This document shows, piece by piece, positions 43,951 to 54,011 of a stretch of 64,000 nucleotides of DNA. The notes under the pieces were generated by a model. The model was not told the DNA's origin and searched no databases. It worked only from the letters and a program-made list of their open reading frames with translations. How positions within the stretch are numbered: position 1 is the first letter of the stretch; the number at the start of each line of letters is the position of its first letter. The DNA lies in NCBI GenBank assembly GCA_016647705.1, contig CM028339.1:20448803-20512802 (forward strand), written 5' to 3'. A program made the translations under genes and the position numbers. Origin of the DNA: Eucommia ulmoides. Taxonomy: Eukaryota; Streptophyta; Magnoliopsida; Garryales; Eucommiaceae.

Positions 43951-44238
43951 TCACTGATATAGAAAACTTGTTGAGCTTGATCGACTAGTATAAAAGGACC
44001 AGATTGATACCATTTTTTTGGAAATGTTAACACTTGTATGTTGTGACTCTTGGTGAAATGTATTTTTATTACTAAGATCAAACCAATCACATTGGAATAA
44101 CATGACCTCGCAATTTAATAGGTAATTTAAGATAATAATTCTTTTTAATACATCGTAAAAGTCAAGGACCCTTCCCTCATGTTCCCCCTCAACCACCAAT
44201 CCACTATTTTGAAATTTTCGATGACCATCACGATCCAT
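43951..44238 (-). pseudogene. CACTA transposase DUF4216 domain
   Basis: Contains Q-N-S-G-L-V-V-E-G then D-F-Y-D-V-L-K-R-I-I and V-M-L-F-Q-C-D-W-F-D, the core of DUF4216 found near the C-terminus of plant CACTA transposases. It follows DUF4218 with an intervening decayed stretch (44240-44597). Confidence 0.85.
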
Positions 44239-44597
44239 AATGTGAAATCGAACACCATTGACAATGAATCCTGGGTATTGTTTCGCTCGTGGATCGGGCC
44301 GATTTGCTATGGACCAAAGGTCATCTGTGGCTTCCGGTGATTTTTCAAGACTTAATCTGAAAAATCATAAAGCTAAAGGTATTAAACTAAATTGATAATA
44401 AAATAAGTTATAAACAACTAAAATTGCGTTACTTACACGTTTCTGAAACCACGATGGAAAAGATTCTCGTAGCTTTTGCTGAATGTTTTGTTCACCTCTC
44501 ATTCTCAACTCGTTCTTATACTCACTACCTATGAAAAAAAAATGGTTATTTCAAAATATATTTGTTTGTTTTCAAAGAACAAAATAATTTATAGCAC

Positions 44598-45520
44598 TTA
44601 CATCAGATTCGACTGTACTTCTTTGCAATTATTCAAAATATACCATCGTATCACTCCATATTCCTTTTTCAAAGTATCATAAATTGTTTGTCCGAAAGGA
44701 CGAACCTTTTGTGTGAACACTGACAATGTAGTGGATGATTTTGTCTCTTGTATACTACTATCATCATTTCGTTTGTCACAATTAAATGTAGTTTCGATCC
44801 CCCGCATGTACATTGAGCAAAAAGTCAAGCATTCTTTTGCAATATAAGCCTCTGCTATTGATCCTTCCGGACGAGCTTTATTGATTACAAATCCTTTCAG
44901 TGTTCCAAGGTACCTTTCAATGGGATACATCTATCGGTATTGCACAGGACCTGAAAGTTTAGCTTCACTTGGCAAATGAATGGTTAAGTGCACCATAACA
45001 TCAAAGAAAGATGGAACGAAAATCATCTCTAACTTACAAAGGATAATAACAATGTCCTTTTCTAATTGTTCCAATACCGATAATGTCAATGTTTTTGAAC
45101 ATAGAAGTCAAAAAAATCGTCCCAAGTCAAACGATGCAGTACAAACTTCAGAATTTAAGTACCCATATATTCTAGCTGGAATTAGACGTTGTAGTAACAA
45201 GTGACAATCATGACTCTTGAAACCTAAAACCTTTCCCTAACAAACATTAACACATCGTGCAATGTTTGCTGCATAGCCATCTGGATACCTGACAGACTTT
45301 AAAAGCTCACAATTTTTTTTTTTTTTTTTTTTTCGTCTTTGGTTAAATTATAACATGCAATTAGCTTCACATAGGAATCACCACGTTTTTTCAAATGCAA
45401 CTCTTTCCTTATTTTCATATCCTCCAAATCAAAACGAGCTTTGATTGTGTCCTTGTTCTTCCCCTCAATACCTAACAATGTCCCAAGAATATTGTCACAT
45501 ATGTTTTTCTCTATGTGCAT
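44598..45520 (-). pseudogene. CACTA transposase DUF4218 domain, broken
   Basis: Reading right to left: M-H-I-E-K-N-I-C-D-N-I-L-G-T-L-L-G (about 45520), R-Y-P-D-G-Y-A-A-N-I-A-R-C-V, G-F-K-S-H-D-C-H-L-L-L-Q, and M-Y-P-I-E-R-Y-L-G-T-L-K-G-F-V (44930) with A-R-P-E-G-S-I-A-E-A-Y-I-A-K-E-C. All are DUF4218 hallmarks. An A/T-run at 45311-45332 inserts poly-Lys and shifts the frame; a stop replaces Trp upstream of M-H-I-E-K. Confidence 0.9.
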
Positions 45521-45673
45521 AACATCGAGACAATGCCGAAGCTTGAGTTTCTCCTAGTAAGGTAACTCAAAAAATATACTCCTTTTTACCCAATTTCTTT
45601 CATTTTTTCCACGCTTTCTTTTCTTAGTTGACACCCTTTTTCCTGGTCTCAAAATAACAGGCAACTGCGCCAA

Positions 45674-46626
45674 CTATTGTAAAATATCACTTCTAGACAT
45701 CTCCCTCAGTTTCATATCAATTTCTGACTTACCATTAAATTTTGTACTTCGGCGCCAAGCATGATTTGTAGGCAAAAAATATCGGTGCCTCATATAACGT
45801 GTTTTACTCCATATACTTAGTGATGGAGTATTCTCATTACATGTAGGACATGCCATTAACCCAGAAGTGCTCCACCCGGATAGGCTTGCATATGCTGGAA
45901 AGTCATTTATAGTCCACAAAATTGCAGCATGCAACTTGAAATTTCTTTCACTAACAACATCATAAGTATCAACACCATATTCCCACAACTCTTTTAACTC
46001 ATCTTTCAAAGGTCGAAGATAGACATCAATATCCTTTAGGGAGGATTTAGGTCTAGGAATACATAATGACATCATAAAGAAGTGTTGTTTCATACATTTC
46101 TATGGTGGCAAATTATACGACATTAAAATAACGGGGCACATACTATATGACGTGCTCATATTTCCAAAAGGATTAAACCCATCTGTTGCCAATACCAACC
46201 TTACATTGCGGGCATCTTCGGCAAATTCAAGATATTTATCATCCAAGTCCTTCCAAGTTTTAGAATCTGCTGGGTGTCGCATAACATTCACATCCTTAAC
46301 GCATTTTTCTTTGTGCCATCTTATTTCTACAATAGTTTTCTCGACATAAACAACCGTTGTAACCTTGGCTTCAATAGAAAATACCGAAGCACTTTATGTG
46401 GAATTTTCTTACCCTTCCCATAATTTATCTTCCATCGAGACTCGTTACATATAGGGCAATATTCCATATTTTCATTATCTTTCCAAAATAATGCACAATT
46501 GTACTTGCATGCATGGATTGGAATATATCCTATGCCCAAGATACGTAACATTTTTTTTGCCTCGTAATAAGAAAAATGGAGTTTCTTACCATCTAGTAAT
46601 GACTCTTTTAGAAACGGCAAGAACAT
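45674..46626 (-). pseudogene. CACTA transposase catalytic region (Transposase_21)
   Basis: Right to left: Y-Y-E-A-K-K-M-L-R-I-L-G-I-G-Y and H-A-C-K-Y-N-C (46560-46490), C-P-I-C-N-E-S-R-W-K, K-V-L-R-Y-F-L-L-K-P-R-L-Q-R-L-F, then L-A-T-D-G-F-N-P-F-G-N-M-S-T-S-Y-S-M (46200-46140), then D-I-D-V-Y-L-R-P-L and W-T-I-N-D-F-P-A-Y-A-S-L-S-G-W-S-T. This is the core of the TNP2-type transposase. Three separate frames are needed, so at least two frameshifts have occurred. Confidence 0.92.
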
Positions 46627-46655
46627 ATCGATTGACTTGTTGCTCTACTTGTTAA

Positions 46656-47195
46656 CTACTTTAAATTAAGCAACTTAATCAGATACGTGAACAACGAAAA
46701 CTTGGTGCATCCCGGGTAGAGTTCGCATTGCGACTCCTTAAGGTAACGATTAAATGTATCATTGTCAACATGGTAATCATTTTCTTTGAATGGCTCATCG
46801 ACTCCCATCCCTCTATTCGCATTTGTTGAGTTACCTCCAAATATGTCATCCAACAAATCATCAAACTCGTCGTGTATATCACCATTATCATCATTGGTCG
46901 GTTCTTCATCATCGTTATTGTCACCGACACCCCTACTACTTGTACCAGTTCTAGGAGTAAATGTTTCCCCATGAAGGGCCCATACCTTGTAGCTTACTTG
47001 CATCCCATTGACAATCAAATCGCATTCCACTTCAAATATATTTTTTAATTTAGTGTTCACGCAATTGGTATAAGGACAACGAATTTTACTGTTATTCGAT
47101 TCAATGTGATCCATCACAAATTGAATAAATGATTCTACTCCATTTAAATACTCGTCACTCAACCTATTTTTTGCATTCATCCAACTCTTGTCCAT
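46656..47195 (-). pseudogene. CACTA transposase N-terminus (Transpos_assoc domain)
   Basis: ATG at 47195 opens M-D-K-S-W-M-N-A-K-N-R-L, followed by G-V-E-S-F-I-Q-F-V, I-R-C-P-Y-T-N-C-V-N and V-W-A-L-H-G-E. This is the transposase-associated domain with its Cys pair. An acidic Asn/Asp-rich linker leads to E-L-Y-P-G-C-T-K-F-S. A frameshift and an in-frame TAG (for Trp) at about 46655 separate it from the catalytic region. The open frame extends upstream to 47282, but the domain begins at 47195. Confidence 0.9.
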
Positions 47196-47282
47196 TTCTG
47201 AATCAAGGATATCTAGCTTCAAGAACATATGACATGTATGGATCACAATAAAGATAAATTTAGATACACCGATATCCACCAC

Positions 47283-47700
47283 ATTCCAAATTAGTTAGAT
47301 TTACAAAAAAAAAAAAAAACACAAAAAAATCAAAAAAAAACAAAGTAGGTCTTATAATAGATAACAAAAAATAGAACAACAAAGAAAGCATACACAATTG
47401 AAACAAAAACAACAAAGTACTTATCAAACATGGGAATGGAAGGGACATTCTTATAACTATTTCATTCTTTAATTGAATCCCTCATACCAAACAAGGTGCA
47501 ATGTTGTGGAATTGAACTTTATTTAATTTTCACAAGAATTAATGACATCATCATGCAAAAACAGGTAATGTACGATTACCAAAATATAAAGTAGTTAAAT
47601 TCAACTTTACTTAAATCCATAGGACCTATAGACATCTTCTGGAATTAATTCAAGAAACAATAACTATATGTATACACAAACAATTTGTAGCAATATGCAA
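47283..47700. other. CACTA spacer upstream of the transposase
   Basis: AT-rich sequence with A-runs (47308-47340). It may hold an intron or leader of the transposase gene. Nothing else is recognisable before the ECR1 fragment. Confidence 0.4.
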
Positions 47701-47702
47701 AT

Positions 47703-47836
47703 TTTTTGGTTGTGGGTGCGGGAGGATTGGGCTGTGAATTGCTCGAGGATTTGGCATTTTCAAGGTTCCTAAACCTCGAAGTCATAGACATGAATCGAAT
47801 CAAAGTCTCTAATCTCAATTGGCAATTTCTATTCAG
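47703..47836 (+). pseudogene. ECR1: Captured exon of ECR1 (NEDD8-activating enzyme E1 catalytic subunit)
   Basis: The plus-strand frame reads [12 protein letters not shown] (nucleotide-binding loop), [18 protein letters not shown], and N-L-N-W-Q-F-L-F-R. This is the ThiF/E1 adenylation-domain start as in plant ECR1, which activates the ubiquitin-like protein NEDD8/RUB. At 47836 the codon pattern stops at AG|GTACAT, a splice donor, so exon and intron edge were copied. The Arg before Q-F-L-F-R is Trp here. Only about 44 residues exist, antisense to the transposase. UBA2 and UBA3-like relatives share this motif, but L-E-V-I-D-M-x-R-I fits ECR1/UBA3 best. Confidence 0.8.
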
Positions 47837-48184
47837 GTACATATATGTATACACACAAGCAGGAGATGTATACACCTTGATTGGATGCTTGATCTTGAAG
47901 ATTATTTTGATTATATGGGGAATGTTAAAGAATAGAAAATCAAATTAGCCTCCAAGAAACTTTAATGTAGCAAACTGGTGGTATGAATTACAATTTTAGG
48001 GAATATGCCAATGTATTCATTATAGAAAAGAGCTATGCAAACCGAACGACTATCAATGATTGGTGATGCATACATCGACTACGAAACAAATATCAAAGAA
48101 TCTTTGGATTATTATTGGTCGCATGCCAATTTTTTAGATTAAATCAGAATTGCAGATTGAATCTTTGTAGGTATGGTTCAAATT

Positions 48185-48240
48185 AAGTCATAGACTTGGA
48201 TAGAATCAAAGTCTCTAATCTCAATTGTCAAGTTGCCTAT
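48185..48240 (+). pseudogene. Second, shorter echo of the ECR1 fragment
   Basis: [14 protein letters not shown] is encoded at about 48190-48231, nearly the same DNA as 47786-47824 (GAATCAAAGTCTCTAATCTC appears in both). No glycine-rich loop precedes it. It looks like a partial duplication after capture. Confidence 0.6.
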
Positions 48241-48334
48241 AAGTTCATAATCACATTCTAAATTTTTACTGCATATTTTTTTTGAAAAAATTTAATGTGA
48301 AATGAATTTAATATTCTTGATGTTTTATTTGCAG

Positions 48335-48610
48335 GAGGGTAGAAATTGGATGATGTAATTGCTGGTTGTAGCCTGTTTGTCTCTGGCTGCTAAATTGGAA
48401 GAGACTGAGGTTCCTCTCTCCTTAGATCTACCGGTAACAAGAGTGTTTCAAAATCTATTACTTTTAAAGTTTCGAGGGTTAATTGATGGATTGGGGGTGG
48501 CTTATGCATTATTCATTCTACAGGTGGATGAATCAAGATTTTGTTTGAAGCTAAGACCATACAGAATGGAGCTACTTGTTCTAAGCACATTGAAATGGAG
48601 GATGCAATAT
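48335..48610 (+). pseudogene. Captured two-exon fragment of a D-type cyclin (CYCD3-like), intron retained
   Basis: After a splice acceptor (TTATTTGCAG, ends 48334) the plus strand reads N-W-M-M-*-L-L-V-V-A-C-L-S-L-A-A-K, then E-E-T-E-V-P-L-S-L-D-L. A GT at 48434 and CTACAG at 48518-48523 bound a 90-bp intron, after which V-D-E-S-R-F, R-M-E-L-L-V-L-S-T-L-K-W-R-M-Q follows. This is the C-terminal end of the cyclin box of plant D-type cyclins, which activate CDKs at G1/S. One stop (TAA for Gln after W-M-M) breaks it. The intron sits between D-L and V-D-E, leaving the frame open after splicing. Confidence 0.85.
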
Positions 48611-48719
48611 TTCTTACCCAAATGCAGCAAACCCGTAGATACAGATTGCAATATCCAAAAAAGTATAAACAAAACCAAAACCCTAAATCAAATATACATA
48701 TAATCGATTTCTGAAAAAA

Positions 48720-49080
48720 GAACACTACATTTGGATGAACGATTTCGGGAAAACGAAGAAGAATCGCTCCGTGTTCCCTTGCTCCGGTTTATTTCCAAGC
48801 CAATATTCCAATCTTCGTCGATTTGTTCACTCTTCCATTGCTTAATCGATTTGTTCGCTCTTCCACAGCTCAATCGCTCAGTTGGTTTCTTTATGGGTGA
48901 GTGTAAGAGGCGACGACTGTTCGCTTTGGTTTCTTCGTGGGTGAGTGTAAACGGCCTTTGGTTTTTAGGCTAAAAAATATGGTTCGATTCCCAAGGAATT
49001 TGCCTACACTTTAAACATCAAAACTACGTCGTTTTGGTATGACAAAGTGATTGCCGATGAAATTGGATCGTCGTCAATAG
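48720..49080 (-). other. CACTA 5' leader / promoter side
   Basis: A GC-richer stretch with repeated TTTGTTCGCTCTTCCA and GGGTGAGTGTAA phrases, CT-rich on one strand, lies between the cyclin piece and the subterminal repeats. It may be the transposon's promoter and first leader for the minus-strand genes. No coding is called. Confidence 0.4.
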
Positions 49081-49371
49081 TTTAAAACTTCTACAGTGCA
49101 TTAGCGACGAATGGTTTTCATCGCCAATATGATTGGTGAAAATTTTTAGCTCTTTTTTTTTTTTGGCGCCAAGAACAAAAGTTGAGAATAGCGACAAATT
49201 CTAAAATTTCGTCACCTAAACCTCATATATGGCTACGAAATCAAAGTTCGTCGCTAAAAGGTGTTCACATTTGGCTACGACATATAGTTTTATAGCTAAT
49301 GGATTCATTTAGCTACGATTATTATGCCGTCGCCAAAAATTTCGTAGCCAATTCTCTATTTTCTTGTAGTG
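49080..49371. repeat. Right subterminal repeats and terminal inverted repeat of the CACTA element
   Basis: Motifs GCGACGAAT, GTCGCTAAAAGG, GGCTACGA, TAGCTACGAT and GTCGCCAAAAAT recur, ending with CTATTTTCTTGTAGTG. The terminal 13 bp match the plant CACTA consensus on the opposite strand. Confidence 0.85.
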
Positions 49372-50777
49372 AATTATCTTTTTTCACAAGTTCAAGAAGA
49401 AACCTATGTTTTTACTAGGCTCAAGACTAACCTAATTCTATTACAAGAAGAATCAAAACCTAGTCCTTTTAACAGGCTAAATATCAAACCTACCACCCTT
49501 CACACTTTTACAATTATCCTTTTTGCTTGATTAGGAAGAACCTTTACAATAATTCAATTTTATCACCAAAATAATCAAATCTAGTTTTTTTCAAGGAAAA
49601 AAAATAACCTAACATTTTTGCAGGATAAAGATCAAACCCTAACCTTTTTCACAAGAAAAATATTAAAACCTAGCTACCTTGACTAGACACCATCCCAAAT
49701 ATATCTAATCCACTCAAACTCGTAATACAAAAATATTAGTTTCTTCCCACAGAAGCTTCTACCACTTCAATATGAATATATTCAATTAATACGCCGAATA
49801 ATTACTACGTGCTCGATACAATGTGACACAATTAAAATATGATTAATAAAAATTAATGGGTAGCACAAACATAACACGTAATTAGATATACAGGTAGAAA
49901 TCATTTAAAAAGAGTTTTTGGCTTTTAAATTCAAAACGATTTTTCTAACAATCCTATACCAAGCAATCAAGATAAATAAAACTTTAAAGTGAATTAATAA
50001 AGCTTTGATGGATTTCACCGGGAAAACACCAAAGGTAATGACAATATAGCAAGTAGAACTCAAACCAGTGATGCCAAACAATAAGCGCTTTAGATCAAGA
50101 ACTTGAATAGAATCTCTCGTAAAACTTTTAGCGATAATCTCACTCTTATAAAAGCTCAAAATGATATTCTTGATGTATTTTATACAATTTCCACAGGTCT
50201 CTATTAATAGATCAATAATAAATCCTCTAACGGGTAGTTTTTTAAATATATGCAATAAAATAACACTCTAAGACCCCATATATCATAACCTTTCAGTTAG
50301 ATATGTTCGACTTAAAAATATTTTTTAAATCTATCATTTAAGTCCATAAAACTATTCTCTATTTAAAACCATATAAACATAAATTATTAAAATACTAAAA
50401 TGAAGAGAATCTGAAAATATATAAACAATATCAATAGGGATTACTAAATAGGTTGTTTAAACTTGAAATACATTTCCCTCCAACCTCTCTCTTGGAATCA
50501 TGAAAACGGATAGTTTTTTACCAAGAGACCAAATCAACCGAATTTGTAACTGAAGTAGTCGGTTGACTGACTAGCCCTATTTGGTTGGTTGATTGTGCTA
50601 GGCTTCTAATTTAGCCGTAGGCACAATACCAGTCGTTTTATTGATTGGATCATTATATTTCCAATTTCTACCATTTCATCTACAAACTCAAAGGGTTGAC
50701 TGGCCCTCTTCATTTGGTTGACCGATTGGATTAGTGTACTTACTTCCTTACCCATTTTAGTTACAGTTTTAAATGGT
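49372..50777 (+). repeat. LTR-C, first part
   Basis: It matches LTR-B (from about 63170) and LTR-A in order: AGGCTCAAGACTAACCTAATTC, CTTGACTAGACACCATCCC, ACTACGTGCTCGATACA. The first ~340 bp of the LTR are missing, as the copy starts at the CACTA border. It resumes after D1 at 53520. Confidence 0.75.
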
Positions 50778-53519
50778 TGCATAGACACCCCGTTTTGACC
50801 CGCTTATTTAAATTTGCAAAAAGTATCAAGTCTAAAGCACAAATTTGGATAAAATTTAAACTTATGTTTAAAGGGAGCAAATTTCCACCTTAGATTACAT
50901 TGAATACTACAAAATCCCAAAAAACAAATACCAGAAAGTATAAAATTGTTAATTTGACTGAATTAGGTATAAGTAAAAGTTTCAGGTCAACATCGAAAGT
51001 TATTAAAGTTAAGGATGGATACAATGACATTATTAAAGGTAGATTTTTCATGAAATAACTTTTAATATGAATGAAATTAGTTACTACACTTTAGTTTAAG
51101 GAGATTTCGTTAATTACCTTTGTTATCCATTTTGACCCCTGAAACTATTACTACTACCAGTTTCGTCTTCTTGATACCAAAAATACTTCTATAACTTTTC
51201 ATTTAAAGGTATCAAATCCTCCACAAATTCAAGCCAAATGCCTTGATCCGACCATGGAAATGTTATGTCAAATCCTAAATTCCCAAAGTGATTTAGGATT
51301 TGGTGTTAGTTTGAAATTGAAGATCCAAAGTTGTCTAGACAAAACCATCAAAGCCCATCCAACTAAGGGCCCAACCCAAGTAAATGGCTCAACAAAATTA
51401 GCATTGAAAGCCCAAAATAAACTTCTAAGAAGTTGCGTACAAAATATCTAAGGAACTAAGTCACTTAGAAAGTGACTAATCGTTATCGAAACCAAACCAA
51501 TCCAGTTCGCCACCTATTAAAGGAATTTAATGGTTATTAAATACCCATACCATCAAGAATTAAATGATTGGGATGACATATCAAGATAAGGTTCAAGGCA
51601 TATAGATATTTTGAGCGAAATATCTCAAAGTAACTAAAATCTTGAAATGTAACTATCGGTTACAAGGCAAACCAAACCAGTTCAATCCAAATCTAAATGG
51701 ATGTGTGCTCTCCAAATCATGACTCACCATATGGAATTAAATTCAAGGTGACACATCAAGACTACATACATTGCACCTTGGAAGCATTAATGGAAACCAA
51801 ACCGAAATAGTGAAACCAGCTAGTACTTAGCCTCTAAACCAAACCAAAAGTGTCACATCAGGCCATTAATGCACCCATGTGCAACCCATATAATTGGAGA
51901 TAAGATAATGATTGGTAATTATTGCCAATTATTATTAATGATTTCCAATCATTACCAAATCTTTGAATATATTTCCTTCCATCTTAAATTCGTTTAACAC
52001 AAAACAAAATGAAATGAATAGACCAAGTCCCTTAGGCCAAACACTTCTTAAGAAACCCCCTTAGATTGCCTCTGCATTGATGGATGCGTAGGCATCCCAG
52101 GCCTATAAATATGTGGTCTATTTTTATTTGGAAAAGGTCTTAGATCTACACCTTCTCTCTCTAAGATCAAATTCCACTCTCGGGTGTCTAGGGTTTCTAA
52201 GCTTTCCCTTCAATAAACACCTCAAAATTATATTGAAGTACTATCTCAAAGGAGTTCTTGAGAATATTGGATAAAGATCTGTAGAGGTGGATGGCAACTG
52301 ATTGAGGATAACCAAAGAAGACCAAGGAGGAAAAGAAGGTAACAACTTAGGGAAGACTACTTCCCCTACGTAGGTATGTATTTTTGAAACACCCTTTGCT
52401 CTTCACTTAGATATGCATATTATGTTTGTACATAGCATAATCATGTAGTATCTATACTTAAATTTCATGATCATAGCATGTGTAACAAGTAATTAAATAT
52501 TTAAATTTCATGAACATAGCATGTGTAACAAGTAATCAAGACAAAAACTTTGAAAACATGTCAAAATCATCAAGTTATCTCATAAATACTCAAGAAAATC
52601 AAGAACACGAAGAACACATGAAACCAAACTGAATGAACTATGTTTGAGCTGATCTTTGGTAACTACCCCAAGTATGTAGTCAACCCATAAAGGTTTGGTT
52701 ACACCTTTAATAATAAACCACATCATTTAACCTAACACAAACAAACTACGTAAAGACCTAATTCTCATTAATTCAAGATACATAGGCAACCCACGTGCAG
52801 GTTCAGTAGCATATCTAAATAATCTAGTCCTAGTTTGCATTTCATATAACTTGCATATTCATATTCTTGTATCTTATAAACTGCTATTGGGTTGTCGTTG
52901 CCTAGAATAGTGTAGTATAATATAGTATTTATGGGTTTCCTTACATAAACAAACAAAAAATATTTTCATTTTCAGTTGTAGTTGCATAATAGATAACATT
53001 TACTATTTATATCATGTCAAAATACATAAAATAAATATTAAAACTTTAAAGAAAAGGGGAATTATTTTGTCAAAGAAAATGAAAGAAAACTTCTTGTATG
53101 ATGTTTCAAGGTGAAAATTCATTTAGACTAAGGTACCATCTTCGGAATGGTGTCTTGGGGTGCCTAATACTTTCCTCGAGCATAACCGACCCCCGAACCT
53201 TAAGGAAATCTCTAGTAAAAAACCAAATATTTTATGAGTCGAAACTTGGGCCATATTCAATGTAAAAAATGAATTTCCTAAAATTCCAGTGACCTATCAT
53301 ACCATTTAATCTTATTCTAGGTGGCGACTCTGATTTCAACATAAATCTCGGCCTACAAAATGTTTTCCAAATCGGAGCCTAGAAAAGTCCTTGAAAAACA
53401 TGTTTTCTAAAATGAATAGATTTTTGAGGATTTTGAGAGAGAGAGGAATGGAAACGTGTTTTCCTCGTCTTCTTGATCTCTATTTCCTCTTATTTTCGAA
53501 GGAAATCTAGGGAGCATCA
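50778..53519 (+). mobile_element. Solo LTR-D1 (long LTR of an Ogre/Tat-like family) inside LTR-C
   Basis: It begins TGCATAGACACCCCGTTTTG, a worn TGTAGACACC start, and ends GGGAGCATCA. Its reverse complement matches 59085-62421 (D2) throughout, for example AACCAAACCGAAATAGTGAAACCAGC (in D2 inverted at about 61395-61440) and the end block ATGAATAGATTT...GAGAGAG. The flanks belong to LTR-C on both sides. A clear 5-bp target duplication is not visible. There is no internal region. Confidence 0.75.
52100..52215 (+). promoter_or_regulatory. Putative LTR-D1 promoter (TATA box and start region)
   Basis: CCTATAAATATGTGG (TATA box about 52103-52111) is followed by a CT-rich CCTTCTCTCTCTAAGATC region and CTCGGGTGTCTAGGGTTTC. 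In D2 the equivalent GTTCTAGGGTTTCC block is conserved. The position near the LTR middle fits the U3/R border. Confidence 0.45.
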
Positions 53520-54011
53520 GGTTAACCGATTGCGTTTCTTAGTTGACCGACTGGATCAGTAGGACTTCGTTTTAACTCCAAAACTTACTATTTTAATCAG
53601 TTAACTGATTGCTTTTCTCAGTTAACTGAATGACCTAAAAACACAACTTTTTATACTTTAAAACACAATTTTCAATTAGGTCAATTATTAAAATCATTTC
53701 ATATGAGGAGCACAAATAACGTCTCATTTTAGGATCTTAAACCTATCACTTCTTATCATTACACACATAGATTTAGCTTATTATATGTGCCGTGCATGAT
53801 CCTAATTCAAGGTACATTAAGAGTATCTATGTAAAGAGTTGTTTTCAACATCTTCAAAACTCTTCACATCTTCATTATCTCCATCTTGCACCTTTTATGT
53901 TTTCTTATTTAATCAAATACATAAAACTATAAATCTAAAGTAATCGATAAAACCATTAATTCTACCAAAAATATCAATACTTATTTTTTCATCAAAACCT
54001 TGGATTCAACA
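53520..54011 (+). repeat. LTR-C, second part
   Basis: After D1 the LTR continues with GGTTAACCGATTGCG and GTTGACCGACTGGATC units, then the shared end region (TGCCGTGCATGATC, ATCTTCATTATCTCCATC) and the terminal TTGGATTCAACA, matching the LTR-A end GAAGATCAACA. Confidence 0.75.

Larger units (their letters stand above)
40451..49371 (-). mobile_element. En/Spm CACTA transposon with captured host gene fragments
   Basis: Both CACTA proteins are on the minus strand: a TNP2-like transposase (47195 to about 43490) and a TNPD/Transposase_24-type protein (43334-41002). The right end is CTATTTTCTTGTAGTG at 49371, the inverted form of CACTACAAGAAAATAG. Subterminal repeats built on TTGTAGC/GCTACAAA and GTCGCTAA occur at 40470-40640 and 49080-49350. 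The left terminus is weak (CACTAAAGAGAG at about 40451) and no 3-bp target duplication is visible, so the left border is approximate. Between the transposase and the right end lie ECR1 and cyclin-D pieces. All frames carry stops. Confidence 0.8.

Noticed and set aside
50606-50788. Minus-strand open frame in LTR-C
   Set aside because: It lies in LTR sequence shared with LTR-A and LTR-B and has no domain.
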